A stretch of 34,012 nucleotides of DNA from Mitsuokella sp. oral taxon 131 str. W9106 (GCF_000469545.1 NZ_KI273053.1:1-34012), one strand, 5' to 3'. Numbered from the stretch's first letter, positions 16,111 through 25,032 are shown. The notes: a model not told the origin generated them from the sequence alone. Numbers and translations: made by a program.

Positions 16111-16677
16111 ATGCAGCGACGCCAACGCCATTTTCCGAGCCCGCGAGAAAAGCCGTGGGCATGGGCGATGATCGCCTTTGTCTTGTTCATGCTCATAGCA
16201 ACTGCGGCAGGCTGGGAGTTCCCGAAGCAGGACATCATCATCTGGAACGAGACCGCGAGCCTGCCGCGCGGGTTTTACCTGCGCATCCCTGCGCGGCAGA
16301 TCGAGCGCGGCGATATTGTCGTCTATCAGCCACCGGACGCGGTGCGTGCGATCAGCGATGCGCGCGGCTATGCTTCACGGCCAAACGCACTATTTTTAAA
16401 GCGCGTTGGTGCGGTCGCTGGCGATACATACCGCATCTCGGCAAATGGCGACCATGCGCTTTTTGCCATCAACGGCGCATACAAAGGGCAGGTGCAGGAC
16501 GTGGACAGCAAGGGACGCCCGCTTCCGCAGCTTGCGCGGGATGTGGATCATGTCGTGCCGGATGGGGCATTCCTCCCCCTTGCGGAGTCGCCGCGCAGCT
16601 TTGATGGACGCTATACGGGACCTGTCCCGCTGGCCAACATCAAGGAGGTCGTCGTCCCGCTGCTCGCCATTTGGTAA
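16111..16677 (+). CDS. traF: TraF-type conjugal transfer signal peptidase (S26 family)
   Basis: A 188-residue membrane protease. One transmembrane segment at about 17-34 leads to an extracytoplasmic S26 domain with the catalytic serine in NETASLPRGFY (Ser50) and the general-base lysine in LFLKRVGAVAGD (Lys97). The first motif is the TraF form found on IncP-like plasmids, where TraF trims and cyclises the TrbC pilin. The pilin gene lies 9 kb downstream in the same operon direction, which fits. I chose the ATG at 16111 with AAGGAG 7 bases before it; the upstream GTG at 16087 has no ribosome site. It is the first gene after palindrome copy 1. Confidence 0.9.
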   Translation: MQRRQRHFPSPREKPWAWAMIAFVLFMLIATAAGWEFPKQDIIIWNETASLPRGFYLRIPARQIERGDIVVYQPPDAVRAISDARGYASRPNALFLKRVGAVAGDTYRISANGDHALFAINGAYKGQVQDVDSKGRPLPQLARDVDHVVPDGAFLPLAESPRSFDGRYTGPVPLANIKEVVVPLLAIW

Positions 16678-16688
16678 GGAGGCCGTGT

Positions 16689-17180
16689 GTGAAGGTGAGG
16701 TTATGGCATTGCCGTGGCAGTGCTGCCTATCAGGAACGGATCCGGCCGCAAGTGCAGCGCATCCTAGGCATGTCCCACGGCGCGCGCACGCGTGTGGCGC
16801 TTGCCATCGCGGAAGCGGCAAAACTCCTTGCAGGGGCAGAGGAGACGGAGCTTGCCATCCAGCTATGTTGCGAGGCAGGGGATCTCCGCGTCGTGCTTCG
16901 GGCGCGATGCGAGCACGAGGCTTTTCCCGCGCAGGCTGTCTATCGGCGCTTCAAGTGGCTTGGGGAGGAGAAGCGGAGCGCAGCGGAAGCACTTTCTCGC
17001 GATCCGCTCCTTCGTTCCCTTTGGCGCATGCTGCTTCCGGCGGAATACGTTGTGCTCGAGGAGACGGGAAGGAAAATCATCTTGCTGTTTCAGAGCCCCT
17101 TTGCGGTGGATGAATCCGATTGGAATATCGACGTGCTTTCCGAGCGTCTCTTGCTCGAACGGGATGCCGTGGCACGTTAA
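16689..17180 (+). CDS. Hypothetical protein between traF and the virB8 cluster
   Basis: An unrecognised 163-residue protein. There is no signal peptide and no convincing membrane segment. It has an Ala-rich helix at about 22-45 (RTRVALAIAEAAKLL) and alternating beta-type stretches (ELAIQLCCEAGDLRVVLRARCE; GRKIILLFQSPF). The arrangement faintly recalls the GHKL ATPase fold of RsbT/RsbW-like proteins, but the ATP-lid motifs are not visible and I make no assignment. I chose the GTG at 16689 because AAGGAGG is 6 bases before it. It is tightly packed between traF and the next gene, so it is probably part of the transfer operon. Confidence 0.7.
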   Translation: MKVRLWHCRGSAAYQERIRPQVQRILGMSHGARTRVALAIAEAAKLLAGAEETELAIQLCCEAGDLRVVLRARCEHEAFPAQAVYRRFKWLGEEKRSAAEALSRDPLLRSLWRMLLPAEYVVLEETGRKIILLFQSPFAVDESDWNIDVLSERLLLERDAVAR

Positions 17181-17190
17181 GGAGGTCGTT

Positions 17191-17751
17191 ATGGATCTAT
17201 GGCACTATTTGCCCTATCGGGAAGACCGGGAGCGGCAAAAAATCTTTCTCTATGGCTCTGCGGCAGGCGGCGTGATGAGCGCAGGCATCCTTGCCACACT
17301 CTTTGCCTTGGGGGCAGCGTTCTTCTATCCGCGCATGGAAGCGGCGATGCAGCGCGAGGCCTCGCCGGGCGTGACAAGGCCGTATGACCTGTCAGGCGGC
17401 CTTGCGGCAGGCGGGAACTTCTTCCCGCGCGGCACGCAGGCCGCGCCTGCGGATGCAGTTGCTGCCGCAGGCGGCGTCACGGCAAAGCCAATCCGCGCGA
17501 CGAGCGCCCCGCGTGCGGCAGGAATTGCGCAGGGGGCGATCCCGCTGCCGACCATTCCCGTGCCTTCCGTGCCTGCCGCGCAGAGCGTGCCACAGGCGCA
17601 GCCTGTCCCCGTGCAGAGCGCCGCAGCATCGGGGCAGAGCACCGCTGCTGCGCCAGAGAATGCGCCCGCGAAAACAGCGGAAAAATCCACGCAGGATGGG
17701 CGCATTGCCTTCTTTGGCGGAGACCCTGTACCGCTTGGAAAGCCGAATTAA
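17191..17751 (+). CDS. Hypothetical bitopic membrane protein, Pro/Ala-rich
   Basis: A 186-residue protein with a short cytoplasmic N-terminus, one transmembrane helix at about 22-46 (LYGSAAGGVMSAGILATLFALGAAFF) and a long Pro/Ala/Gln-rich, probably periplasmic tail ending in GRIAFFGGDPVPLGKPN. The layout mimics the N-terminal half of VirB10 proteins without their beta-barrel domain. AGGAGG lies 7 bases before the ATG. It sits 10 bases after the previous gene and 12 bases before virB8, so it is likely a channel accessory protein. No family is recognised. Confidence 0.75.
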   Translation: MDLWHYLPYREDRERQKIFLYGSAAGGVMSAGILATLFALGAAFFYPRMEAAMQREASPGVTRPYDLSGGLAAGGNFFPRGTQAAPADAVAAAGGVTAKPIRATSAPRAAGIAQGAIPLPTIPVPSVPAAQSVPQAQPVPVQSAAASGQSTAAAPENAPAKTAEKSTQDGRIAFFGGDPVPLGKPN

Positions 17752-17763
17752 GGAGGATACGAT

Positions 17764-18561
17764 ATGGCACTCAATTTATTCAAACGGCCGGAACATTTTT
17801 CAGACACCAGCAACATGAAAAGCCCTGCCACCCCCGCCGAACGTGCGCGCGCCGTCATGGACGAACGGCTCGGCAGTGCGACGGTGCAGTCGTACAACTG
17901 GAGACGCATCTCGCTCGGGCTTCTCGTCGCGTGCATCGTGCTCTCCGTTGGGCTAACGGTACAGTCGCTTAAATCCCAAATCATCCCGTACGTCGTTACC
18001 GTGGACAAATCGACAGGCGAGGTAGAGAAAGCAGGGGCTTTCGTCTCGCAGGATTATACGCCGCAGGATGCAGAGATCTGCTATTTCTTAGGGCAATTCA
18101 TACAAAACGCACGCTCCATCCAGCTCGACCCCGTGCAGCAGGACAAGATGCAGAAAAAAGCCTATGCCTTCCTGACACAGGCAGCTGGGCAGAAGTACAG
18201 CGCAATCCAAAAGAACGAGCACTTTGCGGAACGCTACGCTACCTACACGGTTCAGACGAAAATCACGAGCATCGCCAAAATTCCGGATACGCAATCCTAC
18301 CATGCGACGTGGACGGAAGAAGAGTTCAATATTGCGACGGGCAAGCAGGAAGACAAGAACTACCAGTGCGTGTTCTCGGTGACGACAATCCCGTCCAAAG
18401 ATGAAGCGACACTCCTCGTGAATCCGCTCGGATTGTATATTTCGGACCTGAATTTCTCAACCGAAATAGGCGGGAAGGGCAAGAGCGGAGCGTCGGGAAG
18501 CAATAGACAAAATGCAACGGCAGCGTCGAATGCGGCATCTGCTGCGACGTCGAATTCGTGA
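17764..18561 (+). CDS. trbF: VirB8/TrbF family type IV secretion protein
   Basis: A 265-residue inner-membrane assembly factor of the mating channel. A short cytoplasmic N-terminus precedes one membrane helix at about 57-75. A periplasmic NTF2-like domain (about 80-230) contains VVTVDKSTGEV, YATYTVQTKITSI and the TrbF hallmark NPLGLYI near residue 222. The last 30 residues are Ser/Ala-rich. VirB8 proteins bridge VirB6, VirB9 and VirB10 in the inner-membrane complex. AAGGAGG precedes the ATG. The gene is directly followed by a large palindrome and then virB9. Confidence 0.93.
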   Translation: MALNLFKRPEHFSDTSNMKSPATPAERARAVMDERLGSATVQSYNWRRISLGLLVACIVLSVGLTVQSLKSQIIPYVVTVDKSTGEVEKAGAFVSQDYTPQDAEICYFLGQFIQNARSIQLDPVQQDKMQKKAYAFLTQAAGQKYSAIQKNEHFAERYATYTVQTKITSIAKIPDTQSYHATWTEEEFNIATGKQEDKNYQCVFSVTTIPSKDEATLLVNPLGLYISDLNFSTEIGGKGKSGASGSNRQNATAASNAASAATSNS

Positions 18562-18564
18562 AAG

Positions 18565-18608
18565 ATTCAGGTGTCCAAATTGGACACCTGAATAAAATTC
18601 CATATTAT
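18565..18608 (+). promoter_or_regulatory. Palindrome family B, copy 1, with overlapping promoter upstream of virB9
   Basis: A perfect 29-base palindrome centred on 18579 (arm ATTCAGGTGTCCAA) fills the gap after virB8. Its right arm contains TGGACA (18581-18586), followed after 16 bases by TATTAT (18603-18608), so an operator overlapping a -35 is plausible. A strong RNA hairpin is the alternative role. Confidence 0.72.
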
Positions 18609-18640
18609 TCAGTTTTTGAAGGATTGGGAGGAACATCAAG

Positions 18641-19783
18641 ATGCAGACGACTTATCCAATAAGAACGCTTGCGCGTGTGCTCATTGGGCTTGTTCTTGCC
18701 GGGAATATGAGCTTTGCACAGGCAGCAGAGTCTACGGCCGATTCGGCAAGTGCGGCGCAGGCAGCAGAATCAGCTGCAATCCCTTCGGCTGAGGATACTT
18801 TGAAGAAATTGCAACAGGCACGCCTTGCCCGAGAAGATGCAGCGACAGACAAGGCCGCGTCGCTCCATGCGGCAGATACTGGGACGAAAGGCAAAAAGAG
18901 TTCGCGTGAAATGGCAGCTGAAATAGAGAGCCTTCGATCGGATCTCTACGCCATGAGCACGACGCAGGCAGAACTGCTATCCCTTTTGGACGAGCTTGCC
19001 GAAAAGCTGGCTGGCGTAGAGAGGGAACAAGAAAAAACGTATGCCGCCATTCCGGCACCTACGAACCGCGCTCTTGTCTATCCTGCCGCAGCAGGACATG
19101 TCAGCTACACGCAAGATGCCATCAATTCGCAGGGCGACTCGACAATGGTATTCACCTACGCCCCTGAGCAGCTTTATAAAATCTATTGCCGGCGCGGCTA
19201 TCTGACAGACCTTGCCTTCAAGAAAGGGGAAACGATTCAGTTTGTCGGAGGTGGAGACACAGCCGGGTGGGCAGTGTCGCAGAGTGTCGTGGACGGCACG
19301 CCGCATCTCTATATCAAGCCAATCGTGGAAAAGTCCACGACGAACCTTATCGTCACGACAAATCGGCGCAGCTATCAAATGATCCTAAACACCTCGGATT
19401 GGTACAATCCCATGGTGTACTGGACGTATGGCGCGGAAGACCATGCCAATGCGCTCTATGAAGCACAGCAGGAAAAAGAGAAAAAGACTGGCTCGGTCGC
19501 CGTGGCCAGCGTGGAAGATCTTGACTTCTCCTACAAAGTATCGGGAAACAGCGCTGCATATCGTCCCACCATGGTGTTTTCCGATGGAGCGAAAGTCTAT
19601 CTGAAATTCCAAAAGCTGCCGAGCCACCAAGTCCCGCTCTTTGTGCAGGAAGCGGGGAAGAAAAACCTGACGCTTGTGAACTACCAGCAGAAGGACAACT
19701 ACTATATCGTCGAAGTGCCATTCACCAAGGCACAGCTTCGCGTCTCGGAGCACGAGACCATAACGATTCAGCACAAGAAGTGA
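18641..19783 (+). CDS. trbG: VirB9/TrbG family type IV secretion protein
   Basis: A 380-residue exported subunit of the channel's outer-membrane core. A signal peptide ends near AQAAES (about residue 28). Residues about 30-130 form an Ala/Glu-rich coiled-coil extension that ordinary TrbG lacks. The VirB9 N-domain includes VFTYAPEQLYKIYCRRGYLTDLAF and GWAV. The C-domain includes YRPTMVFSDGAKVYLKFQKLPSHQVPLFV, matching the conserved 'P..vfdDG..tyi.f' region. VirB9 binds VirB10 and, in diderms, reaches the outer membrane. This supports an outer-membrane-bearing host. It lies behind palindrome copy B1, which may give it a separate promoter. Confidence 0.92.
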   Translation: MQTTYPIRTLARVLIGLVLAGNMSFAQAAESTADSASAAQAAESAAIPSAEDTLKKLQQARLAREDAATDKAASLHAADTGTKGKKSSREMAAEIESLRSDLYAMSTTQAELLSLLDELAEKLAGVEREQEKTYAAIPAPTNRALVYPAAAGHVSYTQDAINSQGDSTMVFTYAPEQLYKIYCRRGYLTDLAFKKGETIQFVGGGDTAGWAVSQSVVDGTPHLYIKPIVEKSTTNLIVTTNRRSYQMILNTSDWYNPMVYWTYGAEDHANALYEAQQEKEKKTGSVAVASVEDLDFSYKVSGNSAAYRPTMVFSDGAKVYLKFQKLPSHQVPLFVQEAGKKNLTLVNYQQKDNYYIVEVPFTKAQLRVSEHETITIQHKK

Positions 19784-19793
19784 GGTGGAGATC

Positions 19794-21200
19794 GTGGCCG
19801 ACTCGAGAATCCAAAGCTACATGAAAGCCTTTTCAAACCTAGTCAAGCAAAAACTGCACAAAGAGAAAAAGCCTCCTTCGGAAGAAGAGGCGGAGGCAGA
19901 GAACTACGCAGGCGATGCGGGCGACGACAAGCCGGGCGAGCAGAGCATGAATGGCGGCACGCATAAAAAGCCGCGCACCATCCGCCGCAAGCTGATCGGC
20001 ATCGCGATGCTCCTCTTTGTCGTCGCTTTTGCCGCAAGCTACCTTGTCAGCAGCGACGAGGACACAAAGGGAAAAGACCAGAATCCGATTGCCTCGCACA
20101 GCACGGCGCAGGAAACCAAGAATCCATCCGCAAAAGGCGAGGCAGGCAAGCAGAACGAACTGAGCTACAAAGACCTCCGCATGCTCGACCAGAAAAACCA
20201 AAACCCGCGCCAAGCGTCTGCCCAAGCAGCGCAGGCCGGGCAAAACGGGGAGAATCCTGCCGCGCAGCCGGCGCGGACGGGCGCATATCCCTCGTCCACG
20301 CCGCGAAGCACGCCGCCATCCGTCCCATCCATCCCCGCGCCCACCTACTCGGCAGGCGCGCCGGTCATTGCTTCGCCGGCCGCAGCACCGGCAATGCCGT
20401 CGGCGCAGACACAGGAAAGCAAGGCGCAGCGCGCCGCAGATGAGATGGAAAAGCGATTTGCATCCGCCATTGACTTTGCGCTCGGACGGAGTCCCGCAGC
20501 ATCGCAGCCGGCAGCGGGCGCGGACCATGCGCCTGCTGGAAACGCCGTCGTGCCCACTTCGGCGCAAGCGCCCGCACCGACCTCGAACTCCTTGCAGACC
20601 GCAAGCCTGTCCTATGCGACGGGCAATCCATATACCCTGCAAGCCGGCACGACGATCCCCGCCATGCTCTTTTCCGGCATCAATACCGACGCACCGGGGC
20701 AGGTGACCGCACAGGTGACGGCGGACGTATACGACACCCTCTCACAGCGCAACGTGCTCATCCCCGTCGGCTCGCGCCTGCTCGGCGAATACGAGGGTGG
20801 CGGGGCAGAAAGCGGGCGCATCGCGGTGACATTCCGCACGCTCATCCTGCCGAACGGTGATGCCTACGACATCGGCAGCAGCATGGTGGCCGTCGATGGG
20901 GCAGGCTACAATGGCATCACGGGCAAAGTCCATCGGCACACCATGCGCCAGATCTCGGCGGGCATGTTCTCCAGTGCGATCGCCGCGCTCGGCTCGCTTG
21001 CGAGCGGGGACAGCTCTTCGCAGAACAGCTACACCGGCGGGCAGATCGCCATGCAGGGCGCGATGGCGAACCTCATCAACTCGACCTCCCAGCTCTTTTC
21101 AAAGGCGGCAGGCGGCATCAAGCCGACCGTCACCATCGAGCCAGGCTATCAGTTCACCATCTATGTCAAGCAGCCGATCACCTTCGCGAGCGGCGTGTAA
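19794..21200 (+). CDS. trbI: VirB10/TrbI family type IV secretion protein
   Basis: A protein of about 468 residues that spans the inner membrane and contributes to the outer-membrane pore. A charged N-terminus comes first, then one membrane helix (KLIGIAMLLFVVAFAASYLVS, about 66-86). A long Pro/Ala/Gln-rich periplasmic linker runs to about 265. The C-terminal TrbI beta-barrel domain has LQAGTTIPAMLFSGI, VLIPVGSRLLGEYEGG, RTLILPNGDAYDIGS, the antenna-like helical stretch and IEPGYQFTIYVKQPI. I chose the GTG at 19794 with AGGTGG about 5 bases upstream; the GTG at 19785 is an alternative three codons earlier. It is nearly contiguous with virB9 and the following virD4. Confidence 0.93.
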   Translation: MADSRIQSYMKAFSNLVKQKLHKEKKPPSEEEAEAENYAGDAGDDKPGEQSMNGGTHKKPRTIRRKLIGIAMLLFVVAFAASYLVSSDEDTKGKDQNPIASHSTAQETKNPSAKGEAGKQNELSYKDLRMLDQKNQNPRQASAQAAQAGQNGENPAAQPARTGAYPSSTPRSTPPSVPSIPAPTYSAGAPVIASPAAAPAMPSAQTQESKAQRAADEMEKRFASAIDFALGRSPAASQPAAGADHAPAGNAVVPTSAQAPAPTSNSLQTASLSYATGNPYTLQAGTTIPAMLFSGINTDAPGQVTAQVTADVYDTLSQRNVLIPVGSRLLGEYEGGGAESGRIAVTFRTLILPNGDAYDIGSSMVAVDGAGYNGITGKVHRHTMRQISAGMFSSAIAALGSLASGDSSSQNSYTGGQIAMQGAMANLINSTSQLFSKAAGGIKPTVTIEPGYQFTIYVKQPITFASGV

Positions 21201-21211
21201 GGGAGGCATCC

Positions 21212-23743
21212 ATGCAGGAAATCGACGAAAAGGACAGGCCGCGCCTCTTTATCCTCTGCGGCGTGATTGCCGCCGTCGCCTATGTCGCGGCGAACTGGAT
21301 CACGACGCAGTGCATTGCGGCCGACCTTGCCTACCATGAGCTTTTGCCCGGACGCTTGTACGGGCATATATACAGCCCCTTTGCCGTCGATATGTGGCGC
21401 AGCAACAAAGAGCTTGCGTCCGCCATCCATGCGACGCTCGCTCAGTATTGGATGCTGGAGTGGGGCATCTACCTCTTGGGCGCGTTCTGCTGCTATCAGG
21501 TCTATCGGAACATGGCGCGCATGACGAGCCACGGCACGGCGGACTTCGCCAAGGCGAAGGACATCGAGGAGGCAGGGCTTGCCGCAAAGGAAACGGGCTT
21601 TGTCGTGGGGCGCAATCCCTTCAACGATAAAATCATGCTGCATAACGGCCCGGAGCATATCCTGCTCGTCGCGCCGACACGATCCGGAAAGGGCGTCTGC
21701 AACATGGTCCCGACCGGCATCTGCTGGAAGCACAGCATTTTCTTCTTCGATCCCAAGGGCGAGCTTTGGAACTTCACGGCCGCATGGCGCAAGCATCACA
21801 TGCACCAGCGTGTCATGAAGTTCGAGCCGCTCTGCAAGGACGGATCGGCCGCAAAATGGAATCCGCTTGCCGAAATCGACTACCAATCCTTCGAGGAACT
21901 GACCGACGTCTCGACCATATCCGAAATGATGGTCAAGACGGGCGAAGGCGGCAAAGATCCCTTTTGGGAGAACTCTGCCGCCGCGCTCGTCAACGGCGTC
22001 ATCCTGCACCTTCTCTACAAACACGATCAAGAAAGGCGCGTCCTGCCTTGCCCGTCCGACATCATGAGCTTCCTGTCCTCGCCGGGCATGAGCACGGATA
22101 TGCTCTTCGCTTCAATGAAGCTCTATCCGCATATCGCCAAGGAGGATTTTTTGGAGATAGACGGCAGGCGCAATATCCTAAAAGAAGTATACGGCGAATA
22201 CATCGACGACTTTCGCCCGTTTGCCAAGGCCTGCCCTGCCTTCGCAGAAGCGGTGGAGAAAAACGAGAAAGCGGCACGCGCCTATGAGGAAGCGCTCCAG
22301 GCGGGCAGAGAGGACGCCGCGCCCCCCAAAAGCAATCTGGAGCTGCTGCGGGAGACCCTTGTCCAAGAGGAAAAGCGCGGCATGACATTCAACTTTGCTG
22401 CGCCGAACATCAAGGCGGCGAAAAACAAGCAGGAAATCGACCTCGCGATCCAAAGCCACCCAGACCCGTGGTATCAGCTTCTCGTCCATCCGAAAGTAGC
22501 CGAGTCCGCGGCCAATATGTATAACGGCGCCGAGCAGACGCGGGCATCCGTCATGCAGACGGCGCAGACCGCGATGGCAGTCTACCAAGACCCGCTCATC
22601 CGAAAGAACACAGCCGTCTCCGACTTCGCCCTGCGCGATCTCCTCGATCCTTCGGGAGAAGTGTCGCTCTACCTCGTCCTCCAGCCGAACGACATCGACA
22701 AGCTGCGCCCTATCCTGCGCCTTTTCGTCAACACCATGCTCGCCAAGCTCGTGCGCGACATGAAATTCGACACCAAGAAAGGGACGGCGCAAACGAAAAA
22801 GCAGCGCCTCCTCCTCATGCTCGACGAGTTCCCACAGCTCGGCAAGCTCGAATCCATCGAGAAAACCCTCGCCATCTGCGCGGGCTATGGCATCAAGATC
22901 TGCATCGTCGCGCAGAGCATGGGGCAGCTCAACAAAATCTACACAAAAGACAACGCGATACCTGGCAACTGCCATGTGCAGGTCTACTTCACCCCGACAC
23001 TGGAGGATGGAGGCGGCACGGCAAAGACGCTCTCGGACACCCTCGGCGAAAAGACCATCCATTCCGTGTCCAAGTCCACGAACGGCAGCAAGATACTCGA
23101 AAGCTCCACCTCGACCTCACAGATCGGGCGCAAGCTCATGACGCCGGACGAAGTGCGCCGGATGCCTGCCGACCGCGAGCTCGTGTTCGTTGCAGGCTTT
23201 CGGTCCATCTACGGCAAGAAGATCCGCTACTACGAGGAAGAATTTTTTACCAAGCGGATCAAGCCGCCTCCTGCCTTCTCCGATACGTTCACGAAAGTGC
23301 AGACATACGCGCAGCTCTTCGCCGTCCATGCGGCCGATCTGGCCGAAATCAAGGAGCGGCAGCAGCGCGTCGCCGAGGCGCGGGCGAAGGAAGAGGAACG
23401 CATACAGAAAAAAGCAGAAACACAAACGGGAGAGGAAAACCATGCAGCAGAAAAACAGCCATCTGTCCCGCGGCCTGCCGACACTGGAACAGAAAATCAG
23501 GCGGCCGCTCCAGCCCATCGAGAGGAAGCGCAGCAAGCTGAGCCCATCGAGCGGAATGAAGAAGGATCACAGCCCGCAAGTGCGCAAGCGATAGACGATG
23601 CCAAAAGCCACGCGCAAGAGCCAATCCCCTTTGCGGCCCTTTGGGAGGAGAGCCTTGCCGCATGGGAGCAGGCAGATGCGAAGCCCTTCTCCGCGCTTTG
23701 GGAGGAGAGCATGGCCGTATGGGAGCAGCAGAAAGGAGCCTAG
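21212..23743 (+). CDS. traG: VirD4/TraG type IV coupling protein with C-terminal tandem repeat
   Basis: An 843-residue membrane ATPase that hands the relaxase-DNA complex to the channel. Two N-terminal membrane segments (about 11-33 and 77-95) anchor it. Walker A APTRSGKG is at 154-161 and Walker B LLMLDEFPQLG starts at 534. C-terminal TraG motifs follow up to about residue 690. Residues about 700-805 are a charged Glu/Ala/Lys coiled-coil-like tail, and the end is two 19-residue repeats (806-824, 825-843) of the form PFxALWEESxAxWEQ. The tail is probably substrate- or partner-specific. GGGAGG precedes the start, and the stop is 1 base before virB11. Its relaxase partner is not in the window. 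Confidence 0.94.
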   Translation: MQEIDEKDRPRLFILCGVIAAVAYVAANWITTQCIAADLAYHELLPGRLYGHIYSPFAVDMWRSNKELASAIHATLAQYWMLEWGIYLLGAFCCYQVYRNMARMTSHGTADFAKAKDIEEAGLAAKETGFVVGRNPFNDKIMLHNGPEHILLVAPTRSGKGVCNMVPTGICWKHSIFFFDPKGELWNFTAAWRKHHMHQRVMKFEPLCKDGSAAKWNPLAEIDYQSFEELTDVSTISEMMVKTGEGGKDPFWENSAAALVNGVILHLLYKHDQERRVLPCPSDIMSFLSSPGMSTDMLFASMKLYPHIAKEDFLEIDGRRNILKEVYGEYIDDFRPFAKACPAFAEAVEKNEKAARAYEEALQAGREDAAPPKSNLELLRETLVQEEKRGMTFNFAAPNIKAAKNKQEIDLAIQSHPDPWYQLLVHPKVAESAANMYNGAEQTRASVMQTAQTAMAVYQDPLIRKNTAVSDFALRDLLDPSGEVSLYLVLQPNDIDKLRPILRLFVNTMLAKLVRDMKFDTKKGTAQTKKQRLLLMLDEFPQLGKLESIEKTLAICAGYGIKICIVAQSMGQLNKIYTKDNAIPGNCHVQVYFTPTLEDGGGTAKTLSDTLGEKTIHSVSKSTNGSKILESSTSTSQIGRKLMTPDEVRRMPADRELVFVAGFRSIYGKKIRYYEEEFFTKRIKPPPAFSDTFTKVQTYAQLFAVHAADLAEIKERQQRVAEARAKEEERIQKKAETQTGEENHAAEKQPSVPRPADTGTENQAAAPAHREEAQQAEPIERNEEGSQPASAQAIDDAKSHAQEPIPFAALWEESLAAWEQADAKPFSALWEESMAVWEQQKGA
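23627..23740 (+). repeat. 57-base tandem repeat at the end of traG
   Basis: Two in-frame 57-base units (23627-23683 and 23684-23740) encode the Trp-rich repeats PFAALWEESLAAWEQ and PFSALWEESMAVWEQ, immediately before the stop codon. Confidence 0.85.
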
Positions 23744-23744
23744 C

Positions 23745-24719
23745 ATGGCAGAGTTCGATCAGGAAGTCAAAGAGCGGCGTATCAAAATCCTGGAAAAAAG
23801 CATGGGGCCTGACATCATGCACTATATGCACGATGACAACGTCACCGAGGTCATCGTCAACCCCGACGGAAAACTATGGGTGGACACCTTCGACAAAGGA
23901 TTCCAGTACACAGGCGTCATCATGGACAGCGAAGAGACGAAGCGCGTGATATACGCCGTCGCCGACCTTTCGGGGCAGGTCATCGACCTGAAGGAAGACC
24001 CGTCCCTGCAAGCCGACATCCCCGCCTCGCGCCTCTTCTCCAACTGCCGCTTCCAAGCCGAGCTCCCCATGATCGTGGCCGCGCCGAGCTTCAACATCCG
24101 CAAGCACAGCAAGACCGTATTCACGCTTGCGGACTACGTCCGGCAAGGCACGATGACGGAAAAGCAGCGCCAGATCATCCTGGACGCCATCCACGGCAAG
24201 AAGAACATCATCGCCGCAGGCGGCACGGCATCGGGAAAGACCACGCTGCTGAACGCCATCCTTGCCGAAATCTCCAACCTGGACGAGCGGATCATCACCA
24301 TCGAGGACACGAAGGAACTGAAATGCACGGCCGAGAACTACGTCGCCCTCTCGACGACGGACACCGTGGACATGGAGAACCTGCTGCGCAAGACACTGCG
24401 CCTCTCGCCGAACCGCATCGTCGTAGGCGAGGTGCGCGGCAAGGAAGCGCTCACGCTCATCGATGCGTGGTCCACGGGGCATCGGGGAGGATGCTCGACC
24501 GTGCACAGCGACAGCGCGCAGGACACCTTGTTCCGCTTGGAGGATCTCGTCAGCCGCGTATCGCTTTCGACGCAGCAGGCGGGCATCGCGCGAGCGATCG
24601 ACGTCGTCGTCTATATCGCGCGCAAGGCCGTCTCGCGCAAGATTGAGGAAATCGTGGCCGTCGATGGATGGGACAGGGAGAAGGGGGACTACATGACGCG
24701 GCGTCTGGATATTGATTGA
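23745..24719 (+). CDS. trbB: VirB11/TrbB family secretion ATPase
   Basis: A 324-residue cytoplasmic hexameric ATPase that powers pilus assembly and DNA transfer. The N-terminal domain has DDNVTEVIVNPDGKLWVD. The catalytic domain has Walker A GGTASGKTT (159-167), the Asp-box IITIEDTKEL, Walker B-like RIVVGEVRGKEAL, and the His-box GHRGGCSTVHSDSA. AAGGAG is positioned before the ATG at 23745, and the longer upstream frame only shadows traG. It ends the first transfer module; its stop codon lies within a 15-base palindrome (24715-24729), after which the DNA turns sharply AT-rich. Confidence 0.95.
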   Translation: MAEFDQEVKERRIKILEKSMGPDIMHYMHDDNVTEVIVNPDGKLWVDTFDKGFQYTGVIMDSEETKRVIYAVADLSGQVIDLKEDPSLQADIPASRLFSNCRFQAELPMIVAAPSFNIRKHSKTVFTLADYVRQGTMTEKQRQIILDAIHGKKNIIAAGGTASGKTTLLNAILAEISNLDERIITIEDTKELKCTAENYVALSTTDTVDMENLLRKTLRLSPNRIVVGEVRGKEALTLIDAWSTGHRGGCSTVHSDSAQDTLFRLEDLVSRVSLSTQQAGIARAIDVVVYIARKAVSRKIEEIVAVDGWDREKGDYMTRRLDID

Positions 24720-25018
24720 CATAGTCAATAAAAATAGAGAGGATAGCAAAATAGGAAAATATGAATTGTGAAAAAATAGATAACAATTTATATAACTTAT
24801 TGACATACTCAAACACTAGGATATAGGGATAGAAATATTCCTTGTAAAATAAATGGAATACAGAGATTTACATAAAATAACATATCTTGTAAATATGATA
24901 TTTATAATTTATAAAAATAAATATAAATTATAGTATATACAAAAAGATAAATTCTGAAACTTTAGTGAGATAAAGAAAACGTATCCTTGAAAAACTTTAT
25001 TACGCTAAAGTCCATCGG
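24720..25018 (+). other. AT-rich intergenic island with promoter and leader hairpins
   Basis: By count, bases 24721-25020 hold 66 G or C of 300 (22%), against about 60% in neighbouring genes. Visible parts are: the palindrome ATTGAC-ATA-GTCAAT at 24715-24729; a promoter TTGACA (24800-24805), 16 bases, TATAGG (24822-24827); an AT hairpin TATAATTTAT/ATAAATTATA (24903-24912, 24923-24932); and a hairpin ACTTTAG...ATAAAG / CTTTAT...CTAAAGT (24959-24975, 24995-25011) just before the microprotein ribosome site. A 21-codon open frame from 24761 has only a weak ribosome site, so I do not call it. No mobile-element protein is present. Confidence 0.75.
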
Positions 25019-25032
25019 AAAGGAGGTGATCC
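25019..25032 (+). promoter_or_regulatory. Exceptionally long Shine-Dalgarno sequence
   Basis: AAAGGAGGTGATCC complements the conserved 3' end of 16S rRNA over 14 consecutive bases. It lies 8 bases (from the AGGAGG) before the GTG of the 27-residue zinc-ribbon gene, which decides that start. Confidence 0.85.

Noticed and set aside
24720-25018. oriT, group II intron or insertion-sequence remnant in the AT-rich island
   Set aside because: No relaxase gene, no intron domain V-like structure, no terminal inverted repeats and no target duplication can be seen.
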